Shown in pieces: positions 27,770 to 37,512 of a DNA stretch of 64,000 nt (positions within the stretch are counted from its first letter, which is position 1; each line of letters begins with the position of its first letter). Both the position numbers and the translations under genes were made by a program. The DNA lies in NCBI GenBank assembly GCA_016929525.1, contig JAFGIP010000008.1, positions 49,068 through 113,067 of the forward strand, read 5' to 3'. The notes beneath the pieces are model-generated. The model ran no database searches. It saw nothing but the letters and a program-made list of their open reading frames with translations, and had not been told where the DNA came from. This DNA comes from Bacteroidales bacterium (GTDB taxonomy: Bacteria; Bacteroidota; Bacteroidia; Bacteroidales; UBA10428).

Positions 27770-28537
27770 TCAACGTTGTTGCCTGCGAAATTCGGAACAA
27801 ATAATCGAAGCAGCCATTGCAATGTTTAATGATTCTGATCTTTCGGATGAGTTGCTATTGCATGGTATTGTAATCTGTTCATCTAAATAAGGAATCAGAT
27901 TTTTGCTTATACCATTTGCCTCATTTCCAAATACTATCAACAACGGGCCTTTCAGATTTGATTTATAAAGATCTTTACCACGAAGAGTAGTTCCGAAAAT
28001 TTTATTACCACTCTTTTTATAATTAATAAAGAATTCCTGAAGGCTTGTATAAAAAACAGACGTGCGAAATATCGCCCCCATACTTGCCTGTACAACTTTG
28101 GGATTATAACAGTCAACCGAATCGTCCGAACAGATAATATTCCGGATTCCAAACCAGTCGGCCAGTCGAATAATAGTCCCCAAATTCCCGGGATCTCTTA
28201 TCTGATCAAGCACCAATGAAATATTTGTATTTGAAATTTCTTCGATACTCAGTTTTTTGTCAGGCATCTTTAAAATTGCCAGAATTCCCTGTGGATTCTT
28301 TTGAGATGAAATTTTAATATACTCCTTTTCTGTTATATCATTCCATTTATCATCCTGTATGTAAAAATCAGAAATATTCAAGTTCTGTGTATAGTATAAC
28401 TCCTTAATTAATTCACGATATGCATAAGTTATCTCTCGAACAATTTTTTCACCCTCAACAATAAACAGCTTCTCTCTAACACGATATTTATTCTGATGTA
28501 ACTGGTTTATAAATTTTATCTTCTGTTTGCTTATCAT
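27770..28537 (-). CDS. SpoU/TrmH-family RNA 2'-O-methyltransferase
   Basis: A 255-residue SPOUT methyltransferase. Residues 1-100 form an L30-like substrate-binding part (RVREKLFIVEGEKIVREI). The catalytic knot shows motif 1 DQIRDPGNLGTIIRLADW, motif 2 LLIVFGNEANGISKN and motif 3 IPCNSNSSERSESLNIAMA. It methylates a ribose in rRNA or tRNA; the exact site cannot be told. The minus-strand TGA (27770-27772) directly abuts the porT stop codon. Confidence 0.9.
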   Translation of the reverse strand: MISKQKIKFINQLHQNKYRVREKLFIVEGEKIVREITYAYRELIKELYYTQNLNISDFYIQDDKWNDITEKEYIKISSQKNPQGILAILKMPDKKLSIEEISNTNISLVLDQIRDPGNLGTIIRLADWFGIRNIICSDDSVDCYNPKVVQASMGAIFRTSVFYTSLQEFFINYKKSGNKIFGTTLRGKDLYKSNLKGPLLIVFGNEANGISKNLIPYLDEQITIPCNSNSSERSESLNIAMAASIICSEFRRQQR

Positions 28538-28599
28538 ATTATAATTTTCCTGTTCAAAATAGTACTAACAGCACAAACAAATAGAATTAATGTATACAT

Positions 28600-28633
28600 T
28601 TTGCTGCTGTGTATTTTCAAAAATATATCTTTG
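28600..28633 (+). promoter_or_regulatory. Promoter of tamL
   Basis: TTTG at 28600-28603 and TATCTTTG at 28626-28633, 22 bases apart, fit the Bacteroidota promoter pattern. The TTG start codon follows 30 bases later. Confidence 0.5.
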
Positions 28634-28662
28634 AACGAATGTAAGAATTAAGTGCGAACAAA

Positions 28663-30924
28663 TTGAAGAATATATCAATATCAATATTAAAAAAATTATC
28701 GCTTTACATCTTGTTACCAGCGCTTATAATGTCCTCTTCCTGTTCGCCGACCAGAAGAATTCCCGAAGGTGAATATCTTCTTGATAAAACCAGGGTTAAT
28801 ATCGATTCAAAAAAAATTGACAGGAAAAATATTAAACGTTTCGAAAGGCAAAGTCCAAACAAAACAGTTCTAACCTTTAAATTTCATTTATGGCTTTATA
28901 ATCTGGCCTCTCCTAAAAGAGAAAAATTTCCCAGTTCGTGGTTTCGAAAAATTGGGGAGCAACCCGTTATATGGGATCCTGTTCTTACTGAACAAACTAC
29001 ACAACAATATATCAAATATTTAGAAACCAAAGGCTATTACCACTCGGTTGTTGAAGATACAGTGAAGCTAAAGCGAAAAAAAGCTGTTGTTGCCCATAAT
29101 ATAACACTTAATGATCCTTATATAATAAATGGATTAAAATATGATTTTGAAGACCAGAACCTTGTTGAACTGATTTATTCTGATACAGCAAACAGCTTAA
29201 TCAGGATTGGTGACAACTTTGATAAAGATATATTGCAAAAAGAAAGGCAAAGAATTGAAGAACTATTAAAAAATAACGGATATCTAAAATTCAACAAGCA
29301 ATTTATTTTTTACAATGCAGAGGAGAGTAAAAAACCGAACAGAGTTGATCTGACTATACTAATTAAAGAAAATGTAGAAGGATATCCCGATCCGGTTACT
29401 AAAATCAGAAGGCATTATAAATATAAAATTGACAATACTATAATTTATCCAAACTTCTCGAGAATTGGCACAAGTGATTTAAAATCTCGGATATCTGCAG
29501 ATACAATAAGAAAAGATCAAAATTTAATTATTTATGCCAACGGAAAGAATATTAAACCCGATGCTGTGCTCATGCCAAATTTATGCACCCCGCAAAGTAT
29601 CTATAGCCTTAAAAACACACAAAAAACATACAGTAACTATTCATCACTCGAAATAATAAGAATTGTAAATATTCAATATAAAGAGCAATACAAATCCATA
29701 CCTGATTCAATGGGGTTCAAGAGTGTTGATTGTCAGATTGAATTAACACCTCGTAAAAAACAGGATTTACAATACGAGGTCTTTGGTACAAATTCATCGG
29801 GTGACTGGGGCGGTCAGATTAACCTGCTGTATAATAATTATAATTTATTGCATGGTGCAGAATATCTTCAAATAAAGCTGACAGCAGCAAGAGAAAGTAT
29901 GAGAAAACGGTATAACGCTTCACCGATGTTTGAGGTGGGTGTTGAGACTACATTAACACTGCCAATGTTTCTGGTACCATTTAATGCAAGAAGTTTCACC
30001 AGAAAATTTAATCCAAGGACGTTAATTAATATTTCTTATAGTTATCAGGACAGACCAGACTACACCAGAACAATCGCAAAAACTTCCTTTGGATATAAAT
30101 GGAAGGGAAACAGATTTAATTCACATTACTTTATACCTGTAGAGTTTAATTATGTCAGAGTTCCCGGAGGAATTAAAGACGATGAGTTACGTGAGGATAT
30201 TGTAGGTTCACCTCTTGAGAATAGCTTTAATGATCATACCATTGTAGCTATGAGATATGTGTTTGAATACTCAAACCAGGTGGTTGAGAAGAATCGGGAT
30301 TTTGTATTTATAAGAGTTATGCCCGAAATTGCCCTTACTTATGTAAAAGGCGATATTGACGTCAGATATAATAAACAAATAACCCCGGATAACAGGATAG
30401 TATACAGACTTTTTACCGGAGTCGGATACCCTATCAGAGACTCGGAAACACTCCCGTTTGAAAAAATGTATTTCAGCGGTGGTCCTTTTGGAATAAGAGC
30501 CTGGAGTACACGTGACCTGGGGCCTGGTTCGGATACATCCTCCACGTCCAGGTATGCCAATAGTCTGGGTGATATAAAAATTGAGGCAAACTTGGAATAC
30601 AGATTTTCTTTATTTTGGAAAATGGAAGGAGCTCTGTTTATCGATGCTGGTAATATATGGCTGTTTAATGAATATCCGGAAAGACCAGGAGCAGAATTCA
30701 AATGGGACAGGTTTATTGATGAACTGGCAGTTGGGACGGGACTTGGTTTACGATTCGATTTCAACTTTTTATTGATACGTACCGATTTTGGTTTAAAACT
30801 TAGAGATCCGGCAATCCTGGAGGGAAGTAAATGGATCGACCGCAATGAAAATATTAAATATAACTTTAGAGAATTCATCAGAAACAGATGTACATTTCAG
30901 TTTGGTATAGGATACCCATTCTAA
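28663..30924 (+). CDS. tamL: TamL-type BamA-family outer-membrane lipoprotein
   Basis: A 753-residue protein starting at TTG. A lipoprotein signal ends SSSC (Cys near 27). POTRA-like repeats occupy about residues 35-380 (EGEYLLDKTRVNIDSKKI is the start of the first). A 16-strand BamA-type barrel follows, with the strand/loop motif GGPFGIRAWSTRDLGPGS near residue 605 matching the conserved GxRG-like L6 loop region, and an aromatic C-terminal end (QFGIGYPF). TamL is the lipid-anchored TamA relative of Bacteroidota, thought to act in outer-membrane protein assembly with TamB. No tamB is seen within the window. Confidence 0.88.
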   Translation: MKNISISILKKLSLYILLPALIMSSSCSPTRRIPEGEYLLDKTRVNIDSKKIDRKNIKRFERQSPNKTVLTFKFHLWLYNLASPKREKFPSSWFRKIGEQPVIWDPVLTEQTTQQYIKYLETKGYYHSVVEDTVKLKRKKAVVAHNITLNDPYIINGLKYDFEDQNLVELIYSDTANSLIRIGDNFDKDILQKERQRIEELLKNNGYLKFNKQFIFYNAEESKKPNRVDLTILIKENVEGYPDPVTKIRRHYKYKIDNTIIYPNFSRIGTSDLKSRISADTIRKDQNLIIYANGKNIKPDAVLMPNLCTPQSIYSLKNTQKTYSNYSSLEIIRIVNIQYKEQYKSIPDSMGFKSVDCQIELTPRKKQDLQYEVFGTNSSGDWGGQINLLYNNYNLLHGAEYLQIKLTAARESMRKRYNASPMFEVGVETTLTLPMFLVPFNARSFTRKFNPRTLINISYSYQDRPDYTRTIAKTSFGYKWKGNRFNSHYFIPVEFNYVRVPGGIKDDELREDIVGSPLENSFNDHTIVAMRYVFEYSNQVVEKNRDFVFIRVMPEIALTYVKGDIDVRYNKQITPDNRIVYRLFTGVGYPIRDSETLPFEKMYFSGGPFGIRAWSTRDLGPGSDTSSTSRYANSLGDIKIEANLEYRFSLFWKMEGALFIDAGNIWLFNEYPERPGAEFKWDRFIDELAVGTGLGLRFDFNFLLIRTDFGLKLRDPAILEGSKWIDRNENIKYNFREFIRNRCTFQFGIGYPF

Positions 30925-31019
30925 TAATATAGAGTCTTTCTGTAACATTAATTTTGCCTGCAGTGAACATATTAATGCATAATTTTCTTTTGAATAAAAT
31001 TATGCGTGGTTAATTTTTA

Positions 31020-31027
31020 TAAATTTG
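31020..31027 (+). promoter_or_regulatory. Promoter -7 box upstream of fbaA
   Basis: TAAATTTG matches the Bacteroidota -7 consensus 50 bases before the fbaA ATG. The -33 element is not clear: TTTG at 30989-30992 is 27 bases away, longer than usual. Confidence 0.35.
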
Positions 31028-31076
31028 CCACTCATTTTAACAGTGAATCATACAATAATCAATAAACTAATTAAAA

Positions 31077-32150
31077 ATGAAGGTTTTAGATAAAATCAAA
31101 CCAGGAGTTGTTACTGGTAAAGATTTACAGGAATTACTTAAGATTGCTAAAGATAATCAGTTTGCATTACCTGCTGTAAATGTGGTAAGCTCTGGTTCAG
31201 TCAACGCTGTATTGGAAGCTGCCAAAGTTGTAAACTCACCGGTAATGATCCAGTTCTCAAACGGTGGTGCTGCTTTCTATGCGGGTAAGGGGCTTTCTAA
31301 CGAAAATGAAAAAGCTGCTATTGCCGGTGGAATAGCAGGTGCACAAAGCATTCACCTACTTGCTGAATTATATCAGGTGCCGGTTGTAGTTCATACCGAT
31401 CATGCCGCTAAAAAACTTCTTCCCTGGATCGACGGTCTTTTAGACTCCGGTGAAAAATATTACAAAGAGAACGGTAAACCGCTTTTCAGTTCGCACATGT
31501 TAGATCTTTCCGAAGAACCGCTGGAAGAAAATATTGCAATCTGCAAGAAATACCTTGAGCGAATGAGTAAAATTGATATGACACTTGAGATTGAACTTGG
31601 TGTTACCGGTGGTGAAGAAGACGGCGTTGATAATACTGATGTAGACAATGCCCTATTATATACACAACCCGAAGAAGTAGCATATGCATACGAACAGTTA
31701 AGAAAAATAAGTCCGAACTTTACAATAGCCGCTTCATTTGGAAATGTCCATGGTGTTTACAAACCCGGTAATGTAAAACTTACTCCGAAAATCCTTGATA
31801 ATTCACAAAAATACATACAGGAAAAATATGGAACAGCTGTAAAACCTGTGAATTTTGTTTTCCATGGTGGTTCAGGTTCATCACGTGAAGAGATTCGCGA
31901 AGCTATATCTTATGGTGTGATAAAGATGAATATCGATACCGATACACAGTGGGCTTTCTGGGATGGTATACGCAAATATGAAGCATCAAATCATGACTAT
32001 CTGCAAGGTCAGATTGGAAATCCCGAAGGAGAAGACAGACCCAATAAGAAAAAATACGATCCGAGAGTTTGGTTACGTGAAGGAGAAAAATCAATGATTG
32101 AGCGTCTTAAGATCGCTTTTGAAGATCTTAATTGTCTGAATAGAAACTAA
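31077..32150 (+). CDS. fbaA: Fructose-bisphosphate aldolase, class II
   Basis: A 357-residue zinc-dependent aldolase of the longer (class IIA) type. Metal and substrate motifs seen are VVVHTDHAAKKLLPW (zinc-binding His), LEIELGVTGGEEDGVDN, ASFGNVHGVYKPGN, VFHGGSGSSREEIREAI and VIKMNIDTDTQWAFW. It interconverts fructose 1,6-bisphosphate with two trioses in glycolysis and gluconeogenesis. It stands alone between its promoter and terminator. Confidence 0.95.
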   Translation: MKVLDKIKPGVVTGKDLQELLKIAKDNQFALPAVNVVSSGSVNAVLEAAKVVNSPVMIQFSNGGAAFYAGKGLSNENEKAAIAGGIAGAQSIHLLAELYQVPVVVHTDHAAKKLLPWIDGLLDSGEKYYKENGKPLFSSHMLDLSEEPLEENIAICKKYLERMSKIDMTLEIELGVTGGEEDGVDNTDVDNALLYTQPEEVAYAYEQLRKISPNFTIAASFGNVHGVYKPGNVKLTPKILDNSQKYIQEKYGTAVKPVNFVFHGGSGSSREEIREAISYGVIKMNIDTDTQWAFWDGIRKYEASNHDYLQGQIGNPEGEDRPNKKKYDPRVWLREGEKSMIERLKIAFEDLNCLNRN

Positions 32151-32231
32151 GTGATAACATTTATTCATAGAGGATACGGCTGATAGCATCAGAAAAAACT
32201 TGTTGTTCAAATCCTCTGCGTTACAATAATT

Positions 32232-32262
32232 AAAGGTGTCTGATAAATCGGACACCTTTTTT
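32232..32262 (+). terminator. Terminator after fbaA
   Basis: AAAGGTGTC and GACACCTTT form a 9-bp stem that can extend through TGAT/ATCG with a wobble pair, followed by a T-run. Confidence 0.85.
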
Positions 32263-32315
32263 ATTTGTTTTTTAATAATATTGTGATCTGAGGATTAAAA
32301 TCAAATCATATAAAT

Positions 32316-33707
32316 ATGTCAGGTTCCAGAAAAAGCAGGGCACTCTTCACAAGCAGGTTCGGCGTTATTGCAGCAGCAGCCGGATCGGCTATCGGATTAG
32401 GAAATATCTGGAAATTTCCATACATCACAGGAGTTTATGGAGGAGCTGCATTTCTTTTTGTATATCTTGCCTTTATCCTGGCCATCGGACTCCCGATAAT
32501 GCTTTCCGAATTAATAATCGGACGTAAATCACGTAAAAATGCATTTGGCGCCTTTAAAAAACTTGCCCCCGGAACACCATGGAGATTCATTGGTTCATTT
32601 GGTGTTGGTGCCGCTTTTATAATTCTTTCGTTTTATGGTGTTGTGGCAGGTTGGAGCATACGATATATTGTGTTTTCGTTAACCAATCATTTTCATAATT
32701 CCAGCCCCGAAGCAATTAGCAGTACGTTCAATGCTTTTATAACCTCACCAGGCGAACCATTGGTATATCAAATAATTTTTATGCTGATGACAGGAGCTAT
32801 TATAATGATTGGTGTACAGAAAGGAATTGAAAGATATTCAAAAATATTAATGCCGCTATTACTCACTCTGATACTGATCCTGGATATAAGAGCTGTAACA
32901 TTACACGGGGCTTATGATGGCCTGAGGTTTCTTTTTAAACCTGATTTCTCAAAACTTACTTACGAGGGAATTCTCAGTGCATTAGGTCATGCTTTTTTCT
33001 CATTAAGTTTAGGAATGGGAACACTCATCACGTATGGATCATACGTGAGAAAAGAAAACAACCTTGTACAGACTGCCATACAAGTAACCGCTGCAGATAC
33101 AATCATTGCCATACTTGCCGGTATAGCAATTTTCCCTGCAGTTTTTGCATTTAATATAGAGCCCGGCGAAGGTGTAGGACTCATATTTATTACACTCCCA
33201 AATGTATTTATGCAAATGCCCGGTGGTTATATTTTCTCAATCATGTTCTTTGTGCTGTTAACTATTGCGGCATTAACATCAGCTATTTCAATACTTGAAG
33301 TTGTGGTCGCATATTTCTCTGAAGAGTTAAAAATGAAGAGAAATGTGGCAACTGTTTTTGCCACAATTCTTATTACTCTTTTAGGTATTATTTGTTCACT
33401 TTCCCTGGGCATTTTTTCTGATGTTATTGTTTTCAACAGAAACATCTTTGATCTGCTTGACCACATCTCGGCCAATATACTATTACCTCTTGGAGGAATG
33501 TTCATTGCATTATTCATCGGTTGGATCTACGGAAGATACAAGGTTCTAAGAGAGGTTGCCCATGGTGGAAAATTAAAAGGACAGTTCCTTAAAATATTTA
33601 TGGTACTCGTGAAATTTATTGCCCCTATAGCAATTTTCATTGTTTTTCTTAAAGGAATAAAAGTATTGGATTTCTTAGTTACATTCATTAAAACAGTTAT
33701 TTTCTAA
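32316..33707 (+). CDS. Sodium-dependent neurotransmitter-family (SNF) transporter
   Basis: A 463-residue integral membrane protein with about 11-12 helices. Its N-terminus SRFGVIAAAAGSAIGLGNIWKFP is the sodium-site motif of the SNF (LeuT-like) family. A later SLSLGMGTLITYGSY and ALTSAISILEVVVAYF are also typical. It takes up a small amino acid or related compound coupled to sodium; the substrate is not predictable. The AGCS symporter gene follows by 26 bases, so they are likely co-transcribed. Confidence 0.9.
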   Translation: MSGSRKSRALFTSRFGVIAAAAGSAIGLGNIWKFPYITGVYGGAAFLFVYLAFILAIGLPIMLSELIIGRKSRKNAFGAFKKLAPGTPWRFIGSFGVGAAFIILSFYGVVAGWSIRYIVFSLTNHFHNSSPEAISSTFNAFITSPGEPLVYQIIFMLMTGAIIMIGVQKGIERYSKILMPLLLTLILILDIRAVTLHGAYDGLRFLFKPDFSKLTYEGILSALGHAFFSLSLGMGTLITYGSYVRKENNLVQTAIQVTAADTIIAILAGIAIFPAVFAFNIEPGEGVGLIFITLPNVFMQMPGGYIFSIMFFVLLTIAALTSAISILEVVVAYFSEELKMKRNVATVFATILITLLGIICSLSLGIFSDVIVFNRNIFDLLDHISANILLPLGGMFIALFIGWIYGRYKVLREVAHGGKLKGQFLKIFMVLVKFIAPIAIFIVFLKGIKVLDFLVTFIKTVIF

Positions 33708-33733
33708 TAGATAGAACGACCTGATAAATTGCA

Positions 33734-35173
33734 ATGAATCTTACTGACAGAATAAATGAAGTTTTTGCTCCGGCAGTAGAATTATTAGGAAAGATTGTTT
33801 TTCTCGATCTGGCAAAGGTTTTTGGATTGGAACTTCCATATCAGGTTCCGTTGGTGGTTGTCTGGCTGATTTTTGGAGGAATTTATTTCACCATCCGGAT
33901 GCGTTTTATAAACATAAGAGGATTCAAACATGCTATTGAACTCGTTCTTGGGAAATATGATAAACCTGGTGAACCCGGTGAAGTTTCACATTTCAGGGCT
34001 CTTGCAACTGCTCTTTCAGCAACTGTAGGATTAGGCAATATTGCCGGTGTCGCCATAGCAATTTCTGTCGGAGGTCCCGGTGCTACTTTTTGGATGATAG
34101 TTGCCGGAATACTGGGAATGTCATTAAAATTCTCTGAATGCACACTTGGTTTAAAATACAGGAAAATATCCGATAAAGGAATCGTTTCGGGCGGGCCAAT
34201 GTATTATCTCGAAGAAGGACTGCGTAAAAGAAAAATGAAATACTTCGGAATATTTCTGGCCGTATTATACGCAATACTGATAATACTTGCATCCTTCGGT
34301 GGAGGTAACATGCTGCAATCAAACCAGGCTTTCGCTCAGCTGGCAGCAGCTATACCTTTTTTCAAAGGGAAAGGTATATGGATCGGAATTATTTTAGCCT
34401 TCCTTGTTGGCCTTGTAATCATTGGTGGATTAAAAAGTATTGCACGTGTCACAGCCAGAATTGTACCTTTCATGGCTATAATATATATTCTTGCAGCTCT
34501 TGTTATAATAAGTATAAATTATCGGGATATAGATAATGTTTTTATCCTTATCATCAGAGAAGCTTTCACTTTACATTCTGTACAAGGAGGCATAATAGGA
34601 GTTATGATAATGGGATTCAGACGCGGAGCCTTTTCAAATGAAGCAGGTATTGGATCGGCTTCTATTGCACACTCGGCAGCCAGAACGAATACACCTGTTC
34701 GGGAAGGACTGGTGGCTTTACTCGAACCATTTATCGATACCGTCGTAATTTGTACAATGACTGCCCTGGTCATAGTCTTTTCAGGAGTATATCAAACCAG
34801 TACTCAGGTTGAAGGAGCACCGCTAACCTCCGAAGCTTTTACAACTGCCTTTAGCTGGTTTCCGTATCTTCTGGTTCTTTCAATATTCCTTTTTGCATTT
34901 TCGACAATGATTTCCTGGTCGTATTACGGACTTAACGGATTTTTGTATCTTTCAGGTAAATTATTTAACAGTAACAGGGTTCCGGCTTTAGTTTACAGGT
35001 TATTATTTTTATTTTTTGTTATTTTAGGCTCTGCTACTCAGTTGAAAGACGTTATCGAATTTTCAGATATGATGATTCTGGGACTTGCATTCCCAAATAT
35101 TCTGGGATTGCTTATTATGGCAAAAGAAATTAAAACTGACCTTGATGTATACCTATTAAAAAGAAAAAGCTGA
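33734..35173 (+). CDS. Sodium:alanine/glycine symporter (AGCS family)
   Basis: A 479-residue membrane protein with the AGCS family features: FRALATALSATVGLGNIAGVA near residue 94-114, then SGGPMYYLEEGL and MGFRRGAFSNEAGIGSASIAH. It imports alanine or glycine with sodium. The gene follows the SNF transporter gene closely, so the pair may be an amino-acid salvage unit. About 10 membrane helices. No terminator is visible directly after it. Confidence 0.9.
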   Translation: MNLTDRINEVFAPAVELLGKIVFLDLAKVFGLELPYQVPLVVVWLIFGGIYFTIRMRFINIRGFKHAIELVLGKYDKPGEPGEVSHFRALATALSATVGLGNIAGVAIAISVGGPGATFWMIVAGILGMSLKFSECTLGLKYRKISDKGIVSGGPMYYLEEGLRKRKMKYFGIFLAVLYAILIILASFGGGNMLQSNQAFAQLAAAIPFFKGKGIWIGIILAFLVGLVIIGGLKSIARVTARIVPFMAIIYILAALVIISINYRDIDNVFILIIREAFTLHSVQGGIIGVMIMGFRRGAFSNEAGIGSASIAHSAARTNTPVREGLVALLEPFIDTVVICTMTALVIVFSGVYQTSTQVEGAPLTSEAFTTAFSWFPYLLVLSIFLFAFSTMISWSYYGLNGFLYLSGKLFNSNRVPALVYRLLFLFFVILGSATQLKDVIEFSDMMILGLAFPNILGLLIMAKEIKTDLDVYLLKRKS

Positions 35174-35258
35174 CTGAAAATTATCAAAGATGTAATAAAG
35201 TTACGATCATCATAATTTTCAATTAAAAAAATACAGCGTTATTGGAAATAAAATTAAC

Positions 35259-36125
35259 ATGAGATTAAGAAACAATTTAAATGCTTTATTCGCGTATTCC
35301 AGATCTGAAATAAGAGGTATAATTATTTTGATATTAATAATATGTGTATTGCTTTTTGTAAGATATGAAATTCGATCCAGGGCAGAACCGTTAATCTTAG
35401 ATGAACAGGAATATACTCATCAAATAAATAATACTTATAATACCAACAGACCGGAATCCGACTCAATAATATCAATGTATAACTCAAACTCTTTAACTAC
35501 CGACCCCAATACTGCCACATATCATGAACTTGTAACAGTAGGATTTTCAAGTGAAATTTCAAATCGGATTATTAAATACCGAGAAACAGGAGGATGTTTT
35601 AATTCAACCGATGATCTGCTGAAAGTATATGGCTTCGACAGACAAAAACTTGAAGTGTTAAGAAAACATATAATTATTAAATCAGCTAGAAAATCCATAT
35701 ACCCTGGAAATGAAAGTATAACAAAATGCGAGCTAATAGAAATAAACAGTGCCGATACAGCTGAGTTTATGCAGTTGGCAGGAATAGGAAAAGTACTTTC
35801 TGCAAGGATTATAAAATACCGCTCCGTTCTTGGTGGATTTTATAATACAAAACAACTTATCGAAGTATTTGGGATTGATGATAGTCTGTATACCACAATA
35901 TCAAACAGGCTTATTGCAGATACACTGGCAATACAAAAAATTAATATTAATCTGGCAGATTTTAATGATCTAAAAGCACATCCATATATAACATACAACC
36001 AGGCTAAAGCTATCCTAAGTTATCGTCGTATTATGGGTCAGTTTAACCAAGTAAATGAGCTGCTGAAATTTAATCTGTTATCTGAAGAAAACTACCTGAA
36101 AGTACTGCCATACCTGTCTTTTTAA
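35259..36125 (+). CDS. Helix-hairpin-helix (ComEA-like) protein
   Basis: A 288-residue protein with one N-terminal membrane helix (about residues 18-35) and three copies of a ComEA-type helix-hairpin-helix unit. These start near residues 87 (DPNTATYHELVTVGFS), 163 (INSADTAEFMQLAGIGK) and 231 (INLADFNDLKAHPYI). Such units bind DNA without sequence specificity, as in competence-linked DNA uptake. A DNA-uptake role is family knowledge; nothing in the neighbourhood confirms it. Confidence 0.85.
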   Translation: MRLRNNLNALFAYSRSEIRGIIILILIICVLLFVRYEIRSRAEPLILDEQEYTHQINNTYNTNRPESDSIISMYNSNSLTTDPNTATYHELVTVGFSSEISNRIIKYRETGGCFNSTDDLLKVYGFDRQKLEVLRKHIIIKSARKSIYPGNESITKCELIEINSADTAEFMQLAGIGKVLSARIIKYRSVLGGFYNTKQLIEVFGIDDSLYTTISNRLIADTLAIQKININLADFNDLKAHPYITYNQAKAILSYRRIMGQFNQVNELLKFNLLSEENYLKVLPYLSF

Positions 36126-36283
36126 GTAACTGTAATTTTTATTAAGAATTCCATTTAAAAGCATTCTATTCTTAAAAATAATACTTAAATTTAAAGGTGA
36201 ATTTTTATAAAAATCATTTATTAATAAGGAGTGCCGGTATCAAAATAAAACTCCCGGATTATATTAAATATTTTTATTTTTTA

Positions 36284-36315
36284 TTTGGTAAATCCAAAAC
36301 GCTGTAATAAATTTG
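36284..36315 (+). promoter_or_regulatory. Strong Bacteroidota promoter of rpsU
   Basis: TTTG at 36284-36287 and TAAATTTG at 36308-36315 are 20 bases apart, an excellent match to the consensus. Transcription would begin near 36322, about 24 bases before the rpsU ATG. Confidence 0.7.
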
Positions 36316-36345
36316 CGGCTCGTTTTACAAAAACATCTGAATACT

Positions 36346-36537
36346 ATGATTATAGTTCCAGTAAAAGAAGGAGAAAACATTGAAAGAGCTCTAAAGAAAT
36401 TCAAGAGAAAATTCGAGAAGACAGGTGTTATTAAAGAGCTTAGAATTCGTCAGGCTTTCAAAAAACCTTCAGAAGAAAGAAGGGAAGTAGTTAAACGCGC
36501 TATATACGTACAACAGATGCAGCAAAGCGAAGAGTAA
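36346..36537 (+). CDS. rpsU: 30S ribosomal protein S21
   Basis: A 63-residue ribosomal protein (MIIVPVKEGENIERALKK onward) needed for initiation on the small subunit. I chose ATG at 36346 because the conserved start of S21 lies there and because the frame upstream (from 36313) would begin inside the promoter. It heads a probable rpsU-xerC-raiA operon. Confidence 0.94.
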   Translation: MIIVPVKEGENIERALKKFKRKFEKTGVIKELRIRQAFKKPSEERREVVKRAIYVQQMQQSEE

Positions 36538-36548
36538 TATCCATTTTC

Positions 36549-36601
36549 AGGGGATAATCCGGGGAGACAAGATACCGGCCTGTTACCACTAAATTATCCC
36601 T
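36549..36601 (+). promoter_or_regulatory. Structured spacer between rpsU and xerC
   Basis: GGGATAAT (36551-36558) pairs perfectly with ATTATCCC (36593-36600), and CCGG pairs inside with CCGG. The hairpin ends five bases before the xerC ATG and has no T-run, so it could limit xerC translation or mark mRNA processing. This is inference from pairing alone. Confidence 0.4.
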
Positions 36602-36605
36602 AAGC

Positions 36606-37493
36606 ATGGAAGGACTCAGAACATTTGTTGAATATATTAAGACAGAGAAACGTTATTCCGAACACACCGTCCGCGCGTATTCCGACGATCTGAATCAATT
36701 CTTATTTTTTATCAACAGGGAAGATCCTAACGGGTCATTGTTAAATGTATCTCGTTCCGACATCAGAAACTGGATCATGTATCTGGTTAAAAAAGGTTGT
36801 TCATCCCGCACATTGAGGCGTAAACTGGCTTCATTAAAATCTTTCTATCATTTCCTTTTGCAACGTAAGTTAATCGAAATAGATCCATCAGAAGGAATAT
36901 TGTTACCGAAGCTTGACAAGAAAATACCCGATTTTATAAAAGAATCTTCTATCGATCAGCTATTTAATCAAAACCTGTTTGCACAGAATTTTTCCGGTTT
37001 AAGAGATAAGGTTGTATTAGAACTTTTTTATGCAACAGGTATGAGACTTTCTGAACTTACAAATCTTAAAAAACTGGATATTGACCTGAATAAAGGTGAG
37101 GTGAAAATTCATGGAAAACGAAGTAAAGAAAGAATTGTTCCTCTTACAAAAACAGTAAAAACATTACTGTATAAATATTTATCACATGTTCAAAAACAGT
37201 TTAATAATTTAGAAACAGATAATCTTATTTTAACAAATAAAGGAGAACCGGCTTATCCGAAAATGATCCAGCGTTTGGTTCACAAATACTTACTGCAGGC
37301 AACAACTCTTGAGAAAAAGAGTCCGCATATGTTACGACATACATTTGCTACACATATGCTGAATAAAGGTGCTGATCTGAATGCTGTTAAAGAATTGCTT
37401 GGACATGCAAACCTAGCAGCAACTGAAATATATACACATAATACATACGAGAAACTTAAATTAATATATAAACAAGCTCATCCCAGAGCATAA
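36606..37493 (+). CDS. xerC: Tyrosine recombinase XerC
   Basis: A 295-residue tyrosine recombinase. The N-terminal SAM-like domain covers about 1-85. Catalytic residues are visible: Arg in ATGMRLSEL, the HxxR box in PHMLRHTFATHML, His in LGHANLAATEIYTH, and Tyr in that last motif (near 278). With XerD it resolves chromosome dimers at dif. It sits between rpsU and raiA, a common arrangement in Bacteroidota, so it is most likely the chromosomal recombinase and not part of a mobile element. Confidence 0.9.
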   Translation: MEGLRTFVEYIKTEKRYSEHTVRAYSDDLNQFLFFINREDPNGSLLNVSRSDIRNWIMYLVKKGCSSRTLRRKLASLKSFYHFLLQRKLIEIDPSEGILLPKLDKKIPDFIKESSIDQLFNQNLFAQNFSGLRDKVVLELFYATGMRLSELTNLKKLDIDLNKGEVKIHGKRSKERIVPLTKTVKTLLYKYLSHVQKQFNNLETDNLILTNKGEPAYPKMIQRLVHKYLLQATTLEKKSPHMLRHTFATHMLNKGADLNAVKELLGHANLAATEIYTHNTYEKLKLIYKQAHPRA

Positions 37494-37512
37494 AATTATG
37501 GAGGGTTTTATT

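Noticed and set aside
36606..37493. xerC as an integrase of a mobile element
   Set aside because: It is framed by rpsU and raiA, with normal composition and no attachment sites or phage genes; the chromosomal XerC role fits better.
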